From Kribbella aluminosa (GTDB lineage: Bacteria > Actinomycetota > Actinomycetes > Propionibacteriales > Kribbellaceae), in contig NZ_JAGINT010000002.1 of the NCBI RefSeq assembly GCF_017876295.1, positions 3,782,001 to 3,846,000 on the forward strand: a stretch of 64,000 nt of DNA. Direction: 5' to 3'. Shown one piece after another: positions 15,750 to 24,528 of this stretch. The notes beneath the pieces were generated by a model. That model worked only from the letters and a program-made list of their open reading frames with translations. It searched no databases and had not been told where the DNA came from. Within the stretch, counting starts at the first letter, position 1; every line of letters begins with the position of its first letter. The position numbers were made by a program, and so were the translations under genes.

Positions 15750-16857
15750 CGTCCTCGATCGGTTGCTGACGTGGTGGAAAGCCGGCGAATCCGTTGCCGT
15801 CGGCACCGTTGTCGCGACGTTCCAGTCGGCGCCGCGGCCGCCGGGTGCGGTGATGCTGGTCGGTCCCGGGCTGGAGGTGGTCGGCAGTGTGTCGGGCGGC
15901 TGCGTCGAGGGCGCGGTGTACCAGCTCGGTGAGGAGATCCTGGAGTCCGGCGAGCCGGTGCTGCAGCGGTACGGCGTCAGCGACGAGTCGGCGTTCGCCG
16001 TCGGGCTGACGTGCGGCGGGATCATCGACGTGTTCGTCGAGAAGGTCGACCGTGCGACGTTCCCGGAACTGGCGGAGGTGGCGGCGGACATCGCCGAGGG
16101 CCGGCCGGTCGCGGTGGCGACCGTGGTGGCGCACCCGGATCCGGCGCGGATCGGCCGCCGGCTGATCGTCCGCCCGGACGGGCAGTTGGGGAGTACCGGC
16201 TCGGATCGTGTCGACGATGCGATTGTCGACGATGCACGCGGACTGCTGGCGAACGGCCGGACCGAGACGCTGGAGTACGGACCGGACGGGCAACGGCGTG
16301 GCGACGGGATGCGCGTCTTCGTCTCTTCGTACGCACCGGTGCCGCGTTTGCTGGTATTCGGTGCGATCGACTTCGCAGCTGCGGTTGCCCGGCTCGGCAC
16401 GTTCCTGGGTTATCGGGTGACGGTCTGCGATGCGCGCGCGGTGTTCGCGACCGCGTCCCGGTTCCCCTTTGCCGACGAGGTGATCGTCGACTGGCCGCAC
16501 CGGTACCTGTCCGACGAGGCCGCCGCCGGCCGGATCGACGACCGTACGGTGATCTGCGTACTGACGCACGACCCGAAGTTCGACGTACCGCTGCTGGAGG
16601 TCGCGCTGCGGTTGCCGCAGGTCGCCTACATCGGCGCGATGGGTTCGCGGCGGACCCACGACGATCGGCTGAAACGCTTACGGGAGGCGGGTTTGAGCGA
16701 GACCGAGGTCGCCCGGCTGGCGAGCCCGATCGGCCTCGACCTCGGTGCCCGCACCCCGGAGGAGACCGCGGTCAGCATCGCCGCCGAGATCATCGCCCAA
16801 CGCTGGGGTGGCGCGGGGCAACGACTCTCGACCGCCGCGGGACCGATCCATCACTGA
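15742..16857 (+). CDS. XdhC/CoxF-family molybdenum hydroxylase maturation protein
   Basis: XdhC-type proteins bind molybdenum cofactor, protect it and help its sulfuration before insertion into xanthine-dehydrogenase-family enzymes. The 371-residue product has the N-terminal XdhC domain (GTVVATFQSAPRPPGAVMLV, SVSGGCVEGAV, GLTCGGIIDVFVE) and a C-terminal Rossmann domain (RLLVFGAIDFAAAVARLGTF, VICVLTHDPKFDVPLLEVAL, AYIGAMGSRRTHDDR). The glycine motif GAIDFAA is less canonical than GAGHVG. The start ATG lies inside the end of the VWA gene. An 85-bp gap then separates it from the structural genes, which begin after a good GGAGG site. Confidence 0.88.
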   Translation: MRDVLDRLLTWWKAGESVAVGTVVATFQSAPRPPGAVMLVGPGLEVVGSVSGGCVEGAVYQLGEEILESGEPVLQRYGVSDESAFAVGLTCGGIIDVFVEKVDRATFPELAEVAADIAEGRPVAVATVVAHPDPARIGRRLIVRPDGQLGSTGSDRVDDAIVDDARGLLANGRTETLEYGPDGQRRGDGMRVFVSSYAPVPRLLVFGAIDFAAAVARLGTFLGYRVTVCDARAVFATASRFPFADEVIVDWPHRYLSDEAAAGRIDDRTVICVLTHDPKFDVPLLEVALRLPQVAYIGAMGSRRTHDDRLKRLREAGLSETEVARLASPIGLDLGARTPEETAVSIAAEIIAQRWGGAGQRLSTAAGPIHH

Positions 16858-16942
16858 ACGCCGGCACTTGAACCTTGTGGTCGAGAACACAACAGGAGCA
16901 CGATCGAAAGTACGGCGAGTACTGACATCTGGAGGCGGGGCG

Positions 16943-17455
16943 ATGACCCGGATCACGGTCAAGGTCGACGGAAGCAGCTTCACGGACGACGTGGAGCCGC
17001 GCACGTTGCTGGTGCATTATCTGCGCGAGCAACTGGGGAAGACGGGCACCGTGGTCGGTTGCGACACCAGCAACTGCGGCGCCTGCACCGTGCACCTGGA
17101 CGGGCGCAGCGTGAAGTCGTGCTCGCTGCTCGCGGTCCAGGCCGACGGTCACGAGATCACCACGATCGAAGGGCTCGCGACCAACGGCCGGCTGCATCCG
17201 ATGCAGCAGGCCTTCCACGAGAACCACGCCCTGCAGTGCGGCTACTGCACCCCGGGGATGATCATGCAGTCCCTCGATCTGATTGCCGACAATCCGAATG
17301 CCGACGATGAACAGATCCGGCTCGGCCTCGAAGGCAACCTCTGCCGCTGCACCGGCTACCAGAACATCGTGAAAGCAGTACGCGCCTACGCGGCGGCCGC
17401 CGCGGGTGAGCCGGGCGCCGCGGGTGAGCCGGCCGCGGCTGGAGGTGTGCAATGA
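16943..17455 (+). CDS. molybdenum hydroxylase small [2Fe-2S] subunit (CoxS-type)
   Basis: The 170-residue subunit carries both [2Fe-2S] sites of this class: the plant-ferredoxin type CDTSNCGACTVHLDG (about residues 40-54) and the C-terminal CGYCTPGMIMQ with CRCTGYQNIV. It passes electrons from the molybdenum centre to the FAD subunit. ATG 16943 has GGAGG 7 bp upstream, so the structural genes can be translated independently of the maturation genes. An Ala/Gly/Glu-rich extension after residue 150 (GEPGAAGEPAAAGG) is not part of the fold. Its stop overlaps the CoxL start (ATGA). Confidence 0.93.
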   Translation: MTRITVKVDGSSFTDDVEPRTLLVHYLREQLGKTGTVVGCDTSNCGACTVHLDGRSVKSCSLLAVQADGHEITTIEGLATNGRLHPMQQAFHENHALQCGYCTPGMIMQSLDLIADNPNADDEQIRLGLEGNLCRCTGYQNIVKAVRAYAAAAAGEPGAAGEPAAAGGVQ

Positions 17456-19851
17456 CCACCACCGAGGAACGCCCCGCAACCGAGGTCGGGAAGGCGCGGC
17501 TCCGTAAGGAGGACGCCCGGCTGATCACCGGCCGGACCCGCTGGACCGACAACATCGTGCTGCCCGGCCTGCAGCACCTCGCGATGGTTCGCAGCCCCTT
17601 CGCCCACGCCCGGATCACCTCGATCGACACCAGCGCCGCCAAGGCCGCGTCCGGCGTCGTCACCGTGATCACCGGCGCCGACATCGCCGAGGAACAAGGC
17701 GCCCTGCCGAACGCCTGGGCCGTCGTACCCGACCAGAAGGCCCCGCCGCACCCGTCGATGGCGGTCGACCGGGTCGCGTTCGCCGGCGAGATCGTCGCGA
17801 TGGTCGTGGCCCGGACGGCAGCCGAGGCGAACGACGCCGCCGACCTGGTGGACGTCGACTACGAAGAACTCGAACCCGCCCTCGAACTCAAGGCCGCGGC
17901 CCGCGACGAGGTGCTCGCGCATCCGGATCTCGGGACGAACGTGTCCGCGGTCTGGTCGTACGACTCGGCCGAGTCCGGCACCGGAGGCGACGTCGAGGCG
18001 GCGATCGCTGCGGCCCGCGACGGCGGCATCCTGATCGAGCAGGAGTACCGCCAGCAGCGGCTGATCCCGGCGTTCATGGAGCCACGGTCGATTGTCGTCG
18101 ATCCGACGACCGAACAGATGACAGTCTGGTCGTCGACGCAGGTGCCGCACTTCGTGAAGATCTTCATCGCGCTCGTGCTCGGCATCCCGGAGCACAAGAT
18201 CCGGGTGATCGCGCCCGACGTCGGCGGCGGCTTCGGCGGCAAGCTCCAGTTCACGCCGGAGGAAGTACTTACGGTGCTCGCGGCCCGGCGTACCGGAAAG
18301 CCCTGCAAATACACCGAAACCAGGTCCGAGTCGTTGATGGCCGCGCACCACGGCCGCGACCAGTGGCAGCAGCTGACCCTCGCCGCGACAGCCGAAGGTA
18401 CCGTCACCGGGCTGAAGGTCGAGCTGACCGCCGACATGGGCGCGTACCTCGGCCTGGTCACGTCGGCGATCCCGTTGCTCGGCGCGTTCATGTACAACGG
18501 GATCTACAAGTTCCCGGCGTACCACCTCGGCATCACCAACGTGTTCACGAACAAGACCTGGACCGACGCGTACCGTGGCGCCGGACGGCCCGAGGCGACG
18601 TACGCGATCGAACGCCTGATGGACGAGCTCGCCGCCCGGGTCGGCGTCGACGCGCTGGAGATCCGCGAGCGGAACTGGATCAAGCACGAGGAGTTCCCGT
18701 TCTCGACGGTCTCCGGGCTGCGCTACGACTCCGGCAACTACGAGGCCGCGACCGCGAAGGCACGCGAGCTGTTCCGGTACGACGACCTGCGCAAGGAGCA
18801 GGCGCAACGCCGGGCGTCCGGCGACCCGGTGCAGCTCGGCATCGGCGTGTCGACGTTCACCGAGATGTGCGGGCTGGCGCCGTCGCGCTGGCTCGGGTCG
18901 ATGGGGTACGTCGGCGGCGGCTGGGAGCACGCGTCGATCCGGATGCTGCCCACCGGGAAGGTCGAGGTGGTGACCGGGACCAGCCCGCACGGGCAGGGGC
19001 ACGAGACCGCCTGGAGCCAGCTCGTCGCGGACCGGCTGGGCGTCGCGTTCGAGGACGTCGAAGTACTGCACGGTGACACGCAGGTCGCCGTCCGCGGACT
19101 GGACACGTACGGATCACGGTCGCTGGCCGTCGGCGGGATGGCCGTGCTGGCCGCGGCGGACAAGGTGATCGAGAAGGCGAAGCCGATCGCGGCACAGCTG
19201 CTGGAGGCGAACGCCGACGACCTCGAGTTCTCGGCCGGGCGGTACGGCGTGCGCGGGACGGACGCCGGGATGACGCTGGCGGAGCTGGCGTTCGCGGTGT
19301 TCCAGGGGCACAAGCTGGACGGTGCCGGCGACGGGTCGCTGGACGCGGACGCGACGCTCGACCCGGACGACTTCTCGTTCCCGCACGGCACGCATCTGTG
19401 CGCGGTCGAGGTCGACACCGAGACCGGGGCGACGAAGCTGCGCTCGTACGTGTGCGTGGACGACGTCGGCGTGGTGGTGAACCCGTTGATCGTCGAGGGC
19501 CAGGTGCACGGCGGTCTCGCGCAGGGGATCGCGCAGGCGCTCTACGAGGAGGCGATACACGACGACGCCGGGACGCTGATCACCGGGTCGTTCGACCAGT
19601 ACACGTTGCCGGCGGCACCTGATCTGCCCACGTTCGAGACCGCGCGGACCGAGACGCCGGCGACCACCAACCAGCTCGGCGTGAAGGGGGTCGGCGAGGC
19701 CGGCACGATCGCGTCCACGCCGGCTGTCGTCAATGCGATTGTCGACGCTCTACGACCGCTCGGGGTCACCGACGTGCAGATGCCGTGTACGCCGTACCGG
19801 GTGTGGAAGGCGATCCAGGCGGGCGCCCAGGCGAAGGAGACACGCTCATGA
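17452..19851 (+). CDS. molybdenum hydroxylase large subunit, form II CoxL-like
   Basis: The 799-residue subunit binds the molybdopterin cofactor. It has VGGGFGGKLQ (about residues 258-267), SPHGQGHETAWSQ (about 512-524) and the terminal GVGEAGTIASTPAV with the catalytic Glu. The active-site loop reads AYRGAGRPEA (about 375-384), not the AYRCSFR of bona fide CO dehydrogenases, so by established criteria this is a form II (AYRGAGR) enzyme. CO oxidation should not be assumed; an aldehyde, purine-like or N-heterocyclic substrate is equally likely. It lies between the small and FAD subunits, overlapping both by 4 bp. The order S-L-M differs from the M-S-L order of classic cox operons. Confidence 0.9.
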   Translation: MTTTEERPATEVGKARLRKEDARLITGRTRWTDNIVLPGLQHLAMVRSPFAHARITSIDTSAAKAASGVVTVITGADIAEEQGALPNAWAVVPDQKAPPHPSMAVDRVAFAGEIVAMVVARTAAEANDAADLVDVDYEELEPALELKAAARDEVLAHPDLGTNVSAVWSYDSAESGTGGDVEAAIAAARDGGILIEQEYRQQRLIPAFMEPRSIVVDPTTEQMTVWSSTQVPHFVKIFIALVLGIPEHKIRVIAPDVGGGFGGKLQFTPEEVLTVLAARRTGKPCKYTETRSESLMAAHHGRDQWQQLTLAATAEGTVTGLKVELTADMGAYLGLVTSAIPLLGAFMYNGIYKFPAYHLGITNVFTNKTWTDAYRGAGRPEATYAIERLMDELAARVGVDALEIRERNWIKHEEFPFSTVSGLRYDSGNYEAATAKARELFRYDDLRKEQAQRRASGDPVQLGIGVSTFTEMCGLAPSRWLGSMGYVGGGWEHASIRMLPTGKVEVVTGTSPHGQGHETAWSQLVADRLGVAFEDVEVLHGDTQVAVRGLDTYGSRSLAVGGMAVLAAADKVIEKAKPIAAQLLEANADDLEFSAGRYGVRGTDAGMTLAELAFAVFQGHKLDGAGDGSLDADATLDPDDFSFPHGTHLCAVEVDTETGATKLRSYVCVDDVGVVVNPLIVEGQVHGGLAQGIAQALYEEAIHDDAGTLITGSFDQYTLPAAPDLPTFETARTETPATTNQLGVKGVGEAGTIASTPAVVNAIVDALRPLGVTDVQMPCTPYRVWKAIQAGAQAKETRS

Positions 19852-20702
19852 TCCCGGTGGCGTTCGACTACTACGCGCCCACGACGGTCGACGAGGCGCT
19901 GGCGCTGCTGCGCGAGCACTCCGACGCGAAGGTGCTCGCCGGCGGGCAGAGCCTGATGCCGGCACTCCGGCTGCGGCTCGCAGCGCCCGAGACGATTGTC
20001 GACATTGGGAAGGTCGACAATCTGCGCGGGGTCCGCGACGACGGCGACGCGCTGGTGATCGGGGCGATGACCCCGCACAGCACGGTGCAGTCCGATCCGC
20101 TGGTGCTCGAACACGCCACGCTGATCTCGTTGGCCACGGCAACGGTCGGCGATCCGCAGATCCGGCACCGCGGGACGTTCGGCGGGTCGCTGGCGCACGC
20201 GGATCCGGCGGCCGACCTGCCGGCGGTCGCGGTGGCGCTGGACGCGTCGTTCGAGATCGCGGGCCCGGGCGGGCGGCGTACCGTGCCGGCGTCGGAGTTC
20301 TTCCAGGGCGTGTTCAGTACCGCGCTCGCCGAGGACGAGCTGCTGGTCGAGGTGCGGGTGCCGAAGTACACGGGCTGGGGCGCGCACTACGAGAAGTTCA
20401 ACCGGGTCGCGCAGGGCTGGTCGATCGTGTCGGTCGCGGCGGCGGTCCGGCTGGACGGCGACCGGATCGCGGAGGCGCGGGTCGGGCTCGGCAACATGGG
20501 CTCGACACCGGTACGGGCGACCGCGGTCGAGGCTGCTCTGGTGGGGCAGCCCGCGACGGCCGACGCGGTACGGGCGGCGGCGGCGCGGGCCGCGGACGGG
20601 ACGTCGCCGGTGAGCGACAGCAACGGCGACGCGGACTACCGCCGGCATCTCGCGACGGTACTCACCCGGCGCGCGGTCCTGGCAGCGGCGGGTACGGCGT
20701 GA
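19848..20702 (+). CDS. molybdenum hydroxylase FAD-binding medium subunit (CoxM-type)
   Basis: The 284-residue subunit belongs to the FAD_binding_5/CO_deh_flav_C family. It shows KVLAGGQSLMPALRLRLAAP (about 28-47, the FAD-binding AGGQSL motif), IRHRGTFGGSLAHADPAADL (the TxGGxxAHxDP segment, about 104-123) and the C-terminal domain with EKFNRVAQGWSIVSVAAAV. It accepts electrons from the Fe-S subunit and passes them to an unknown acceptor. ATG 19848 overlaps the CoxL stop and the TGA overlaps the GTG of coxG. A stretch encoding TIVDIGKVDN contains ATTGTCGACATT, near the window-wide palindrome. Confidence 0.92.
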   Translation: MIPVAFDYYAPTTVDEALALLREHSDAKVLAGGQSLMPALRLRLAAPETIVDIGKVDNLRGVRDDGDALVIGAMTPHSTVQSDPLVLEHATLISLATATVGDPQIRHRGTFGGSLAHADPAADLPAVAVALDASFEIAGPGGRRTVPASEFFQGVFSTALAEDELLVEVRVPKYTGWGAHYEKFNRVAQGWSIVSVAAAVRLDGDRIAEARVGLGNMGSTPVRATAVEAALVGQPATADAVRAAAARAADGTSPVSDSNGDADYRRHLATVLTRRAVLAAAGTA

Positions 20703-21445
20703 AGCTCGAGCACAAGTTCGTCGTACCCGCGCCCGTGGAAGAGACGTGGGCCGCGTTCAACGACCTCGAACGGGTGGTGCCGTGTTTCCCCGGCGCCACC
20801 CTGGCGTCGTACGAAGGCGACGACTTCACCGGCGCATGCAAGGTGAAGCTCGGCCCGGTGTCACTGCAGTACACCGGCACCGGCACCTTCGTCGAGCGCG
20901 ACGGGGCGACTCACCGAGCAGTGATCGAAGCCAAAGGCAAGGACCGCCGCGGCAACGGCACCGCCGCCGCCCGCGTCACGGCCAACCTCACCGCCACCTC
21001 CGACACCACCACCGAGGTAACGGTCGACACCGACCTGACCATCACCGGCCGCCCCGCCCAATTCGGCCGCGGCCTCATCCTGGACGTCTCCAACAAACTC
21101 CTGGACCAGTTCACGACCTGCCTGACGACGAAGCTGAACACGACCCCCGAACCCGGCCTCGATCCGCCCGACAGCGCGCCGCCCGGCTCCTTGGGCGGAT
21201 CGGCCGCGGCTGGCTCCTTGAGCGAATCCTCGGCCGGCTCGGCCGATTCCGGCTCCTCGAGCGAGTCGTCCGTCGGCTCCTCGGGCGGATCGTCTGTTGG
21301 CTCGGATGGCTCTGCTGCCTCCGAGGAGGAGGCGGCGGTGCTGGATCTCGGGAGCGCGCTGCTGCCGATGCTCGCCCGGCGGGCAGCGCCGTACCTGATC
21401 GGCGCCGTACTAGCGCTGATCGTGCGCCGGCTGTTCCGCCGCTGA
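20699..21445 (+). CDS. CoxG-family (SRPBCC) protein with C-terminal membrane anchor
   Basis: The first 145 residues form a SRPBCC/CoxG domain (EHKFVVPAPVEETWAAFNDL, VVPCFPGATL, KVKLGPVSLQYTGTGTF). CoxG proteins recruit or tether Cox-type hydroxylases to the membrane. The rest supports that role: a Ser/Gly/Glu linker (about 150-215) leads to a hydrophobic helix, RAAPYLIGAVLALIVRRLFRR, with a positive cytosolic end. The linker has short SSESS/GSSGGSS repeats. The start is GTG 20699, within the GTGA overlap with coxM. The 3' end overlaps the Nudix gene on the opposite strand by 36 bp. Confidence 0.87.
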   Translation: MKLEHKFVVPAPVEETWAAFNDLERVVPCFPGATLASYEGDDFTGACKVKLGPVSLQYTGTGTFVERDGATHRAVIEAKGKDRRGNGTAAARVTANLTATSDTTTEVTVDTDLTITGRPAQFGRGLILDVSNKLLDQFTTCLTTKLNTTPEPGLDPPDSAPPGSLGGSAAAGSLSESSAGSADSGSSSESSVGSSGGSSVGSDGSAASEEEAAVLDLGSALLPMLARRAAPYLIGAVLALIVRRLFRR

Positions 21446-21931
21446 CGGATCGAAGTACAGCTCGCCGGCGTAGACCGCGGGCAGCAGCGGCCGATGCCCG
21501 GCGATCACCGTCAGCTCGGCGGCCTCGGCCGACGTGCACCAGCGGCTCTCGCTCACCTCCGCGGACGTGCCCGCCGTACCGCCGACGGCTTCCGCGCGGA
21601 ACACCATGCCGACGATCTGCACGCGGTTGCCGTCGGGATAGACCACGACCACGTCCGGGTTCGAGTACACGCCGACCAGCCCGGTGACGCGGACCTCCAG
21701 CCCGGTCTCCTCGAACGTCTCCCGCTCGGCCGCCTCCGCCGGACGCTCGCCCGGCTCGATCGCACCGCCCGGCAGGCACCACTCGCCGTTGTCCGTACGC
21801 CGCGTCAGCAGCAGCCGCCCGCCGTCCAGCACTGCCGCGGCCGCCCCGACGCGCAGCCGCGCGGTCGCGCCGATCCGTTCGCCGTACTCGTGCCGCGTGT
21901 ACCCCGGCACCCGAGGTGTCTCGTCAACCAT
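21410..21931 (-). CDS. Nudix hydrolase
   Basis: The 173-residue protein has a complete Nudix box, GAIEPGERPAEAAERETFEE followed by TGLEV (about residues 56-80; G-x5-E-x7-RE-x2-EE-x-GU), for metal-dependent cleavage of nucleoside diphosphates linked to another moiety. A short N-terminal extension (PRVPGYTRHEYGERIGATAR) precedes the sheet, as in several actinobacterial Nudix proteins. Substrate is unknown. Its start overlaps the end of the endonuclease V gene by 8 bp, so the two are co-transcribed. A role in damaged-nucleotide clearance next to endonuclease V would make sense, but this is inference. Confidence 0.85.
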   Translation of the reverse strand: MVDETPRVPGYTRHEYGERIGATARLRVGAAAAVLDGGRLLLTRRTDNGEWCLPGGAIEPGERPAEAAERETFEETGLEVRVTGLVGVYSNPDVVVVYPDGNRVQIVGMVFRAEAVGGTAGTSAEVSESRWCTSAEAAELTVIAGHRPLLPAVYAGELYFDPSAAEQPAHDQR

Positions 21932-22577
21932 CGCGCAACCCCGCTCGGCACGCTCGATCCGCGAGCCGCGTCGTCTCCGGCAAACGGTACGCGGGAGCGA
22001 GCCGCAACACGTGCGCCACCGCCGTCGCCAGCGTCACCCGGTGCCCGACGGACACGTACACCGGCTTCACCCCGTCCTGCGTACGGACCGCCGCACCAAC
22101 CACCTCATCGCCGTCCACCAGGTCAGCCGTCGTACCGCGCTCGTGCCCGAGCTCCTGATGCGTTCCCACGTACGTCGTTTTCGCCACCCCGATCGAAGGA
22201 ATCCCGGTCAGCACGCCGAGATGACAGGCCAGCCCGAACCGCCGCGGATGCGCGAGCCCCTGCCCGTCACACACCAGCAACCCGGGCCGAACCGTCAGCC
22301 TCTCCAACCCGGTCAGCAGCGACGGGATCTCACGAAACGCGAACAGCCCCGGTATATAAGGAAAGGTCGTCTCGCCAAGCACCACCGCGCGATCGACCTC
22401 GCCGAGCGTCGCGGCGTCCAGCACCACGACCGCAGCCGCCAGCCGATCCCGGTCGTACGCCACGTCCAGGCCCGCGACGTACCGCGCCGGCGCACCGACG
22501 TCCGCGACCTCGACCAGCCCGCGCAGCTCTTCCTGTACTGCGATCGCCTCCGCGGCAGTCGTCGGCCACTCGACCAT
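21924..22577 (-). CDS. nfi: endonuclease V (deoxyinosine-specific)
   Basis: Endonuclease V nicks DNA one base 3' of deoxyinosine and other deaminated bases. The 217-residue protein shows the family marks YVAGLDVAYDRD (catalytic Asp, about residues 34-45), ETTFPYIPGLFAFREIP (the YxPGxLxFRE motif with its Glu, about 68-84), LLVCDGQGLAHPRRFGLACH (second Asp, about 98-117) and GIPSIGVAKT (about 124-133). All acidic residues appear present. ATG 22577 is reached by TGATG coupling from the upstream VOC gene. Confidence 0.93.
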   Translation of the reverse strand: MVEWPTTAAEAIAVQEELRGLVEVADVGAPARYVAGLDVAYDRDRLAAAVVVLDAATLGEVDRAVVLGETTFPYIPGLFAFREIPSLLTGLERLTVRPGLLVCDGQGLAHPRRFGLACHLGVLTGIPSIGVAKTTYVGTHQELGHERGTTADLVDGDEVVGAAVRTQDGVKPVYVSVGHRVTLATAVAHVLRLAPAYRLPETTRLADRACRAGLRDG

Positions 22578-22972
22578 CACGCGTCCGGCGTCGGCGGACC
22601 GCCCGGCGGCCATTCGACGAGCTCGAGCCGATAGCCGTCCGGGTCGACGAGCCACGCCGTCTTCGGCCCGTCCGGCCCGTGCACCACTGGCTCACCAGGA
22701 GCCAGCCCGGCCTCGGTCAGCCGGTCCACGGCGGCGCTCAGCGACTCGACCTCGATCGCGAAGTGCTCGAACCCGCGAACCTCCACCGGTCCGTCGGCAG
22801 GGCGATGGACGAGTTCGAGGGACACCGACGTCTCGCCGGGCAGCCGCAGCCAGACCAGGCTCGACCCGTCGTCGAACGGGACCTTGCCGAGGTCGACGTA
22901 CCCGACCGTGGTGTAGAAGGCGAGCGACCGCTCCAGGTCACTCACCCGCAGGGCGAACAGGATCGACTTCAT
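22577..22972 (-). CDS. VOC-superfamily (glyoxalase-like) protein
   Basis: The 131-residue protein has a single vicinal-oxygen-chelate module: FALRVSDLERSLAFYTTVGY at the start and FEHFAIEVESL then AWLVDPDGYRLELVEWPP at the end. Metal ligands would include a Gln/His near the first strand and the Glu in RLELVEW. The size suits a dimeric lactoylglutathione-lyase-like or antibiotic-binding protein. No partner gene reveals the substrate. It is the first gene of the VOC-nfi-Nudix operon. Confidence 0.8.
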   Translation of the reverse strand: MKSILFALRVSDLERSLAFYTTVGYVDLGKVPFDDGSSLVWLRLPGETSVSLELVHRPADGPVEVRGFEHFAIEVESLSAAVDRLTEAGLAPGEPVVHGPDGPKTAWLVDPDGYRLELVEWPPGGPPTPDA

Positions 22973-23148
22973 GCTGACGATCTAACCGTGTACCGGTACC
23001 GAACGACGGGTAGTCCCCTGGCGTCGCGGCGGATTCGCGGTGTGCTCAGGCGGGCGAAGGCATCTACGTATACGACTACGTCCTGTTCTTACGTCCCGGC
23101 GATGGACGGGCGGTCCGGCGGGCGGGTGGAGTGGGGGAGGATGTGCGC

Positions 23149-24345
23149 ATGCGGATTCTGATTGCGCCGGACAAGTTCGCGGGAACGCTGACGGCCGTGG
23201 AGGCTGCGGCGGCGATCGAGGAAGGCTGGCGGCGGCGCGACCCGGGCGCCGAGGTACTGCTGGCGCCGATGGCGGACGGCGGCCCCGGGTTCATCGACGT
23301 ACTGTCGGCGGTCGTGGACGGGAAGCTGCTGTCCGTCACCGTTCGCGGACCGCTCGGCGAGGAGACGCCGGCGACGGTGCTGCTCGCGGGGGAGACGGCG
23401 TACGTCGAGACCGCGCAGGCGTGCGGTCTGCACCTGGTGGAGCCGAAGAGCCGGCGCCCCGAGGATGCGAGCACGTACGGCGTCGGGCAGCTGATCACAG
23501 CAGCCGTGGACGCCGGCGCCAGGCGGATCATCCTCGGCCTGGGAGGTTCGGGGACGAACGACGCCGGAGCAGGCCTGCTTGCCGCGCTCGGTGCAACCGC
23601 GACCGCCCGACTGGACAGCTCAGAGCCGGCGGACGGCGCGGGGCCGGCGGACGGCGCGTGGCCGGCGGGAGGCGCGGGGCCGGCGGGCGGCGCGGGTGCT
23701 GCGAGTGGTGGGCGGTTGGATGGTGGGGCTGCGGGGCTGGCTGGGTTGGAGGCGGTGGATCTGAGGCCCGCTCGGGAGCGGGTCGCGGGGGTCGAGTTCG
23801 TCGCAGCCAGTGATGTCGAGAACCCGATGCTCGGGCTGCGCGGCGCGACGAACGTGTTCGGCACCCAGAAGGGGATCCCGGACGAGCGGAAGCCGGAGGT
23901 CGACGGCTGGCTGACGCGTTTCGCCGAGCTGGCCGACCGGAAGACCGCGGACCAGAAGGGGGCCGGCGCCGCGGGCGGGCTCGGGTACGCGCTGCTGCTC
24001 CTCGGGGCCGAACGCGTCTCCGGTATCGACCTGGTCGCCGAGCTGACCGGGCTGAAGCGCAAGGCCTCGCAGGTCGACCTGGTGATCAGCGGTGAGGGCG
24101 CGTTCGACTTCCAGTCCCGCGACGGCAAGGTGATCGCCGGCGTCGCGAAGATCGCGAACGACGCGATGCGCCCGTGCGTCGTACTCGCCGGAAAGGTGCT
24201 GATCGGGTCCCGCGAGATGCGCGCGATGGGGGTCGAGTCCGCGTACGCGCTGGTCGACACGGTGGGTGAGGAGCAGGCCTTCGCGGACCCGCATGGCTCG
24301 CTCGCCGCGGTCGCCGAACGGGTCGCCCGGACCTGGGCCCGCTGA
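23149..24345 (+). CDS. glycerate kinase (GlxK family)
   Basis: Glycerate kinase phosphorylates D-glycerate with ATP in glyoxylate and serine-derived carbon use. The 398-residue protein shows MRILIAPDKFAGTLTAVEAA, LLAPMADGGPGFIDVL, STYGVGQLI, ILGLGGSGTNDAGAGLLAAL and FVAASDVENPMLG, all conserved in the family. ATG 23149 is preferred because GGGGGAGG lies 8 bp upstream; an in-frame GTG at 23131 is weaker. An extra Gly/Ala/Pro-rich stretch of about 30 residues (near residues 160-190, ADGAGPADGAWPAGGAGPAG) interrupts the fold and is built of short DNA repeats at about 23630-23700. No neighbouring gene belongs to the same pathway. Confidence 0.88.
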   Translation: MRILIAPDKFAGTLTAVEAAAAIEEGWRRRDPGAEVLLAPMADGGPGFIDVLSAVVDGKLLSVTVRGPLGEETPATVLLAGETAYVETAQACGLHLVEPKSRRPEDASTYGVGQLITAAVDAGARRIILGLGGSGTNDAGAGLLAALGATATARLDSSEPADGAGPADGAWPAGGAGPAGGAGAASGGRLDGGAAGLAGLEAVDLRPARERVAGVEFVAASDVENPMLGLRGATNVFGTQKGIPDERKPEVDGWLTRFAELADRKTADQKGAGAAGGLGYALLLLGAERVSGIDLVAELTGLKRKASQVDLVISGEGAFDFQSRDGKVIAGVAKIANDAMRPCVVLAGKVLIGSREMRAMGVESAYALVDTVGEEQAFADPHGSLAAVAERVARTWAR

Positions 24346-24528
24346 CCGAGCGTGACGACCGGGCCGCGGGTGGAGTGATCAGCCCGCGACCGGGTTGGTT
24401 GATCCGTGAAAATGGTGTGCGACCATGGGAATGAGCGCGGGACGGCGGCTGTTGTCCTGTGTTGACAAGAGACTTCCGTGCCGACGGAGTTCGTGCGTAG
24501 GCACTTGAGTAGATGACTGGAGTCAGGG

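Noticed and set aside
17452..20702. Calling the operon aerobic CO dehydrogenase
   Set aside because: The large subunit has AYRGAGR instead of AYRCSFR, so the CO-specific Cys is absent.
21410..21445. Overlapping 3' ends of coxG and the Nudix gene as evidence of a wrong call
   Set aside because: Both proteins are well supported to their ends: a C-terminal membrane helix in CoxG, and a Nudix fold complete before the overlap. A 36-bp convergent overlap is acceptable.
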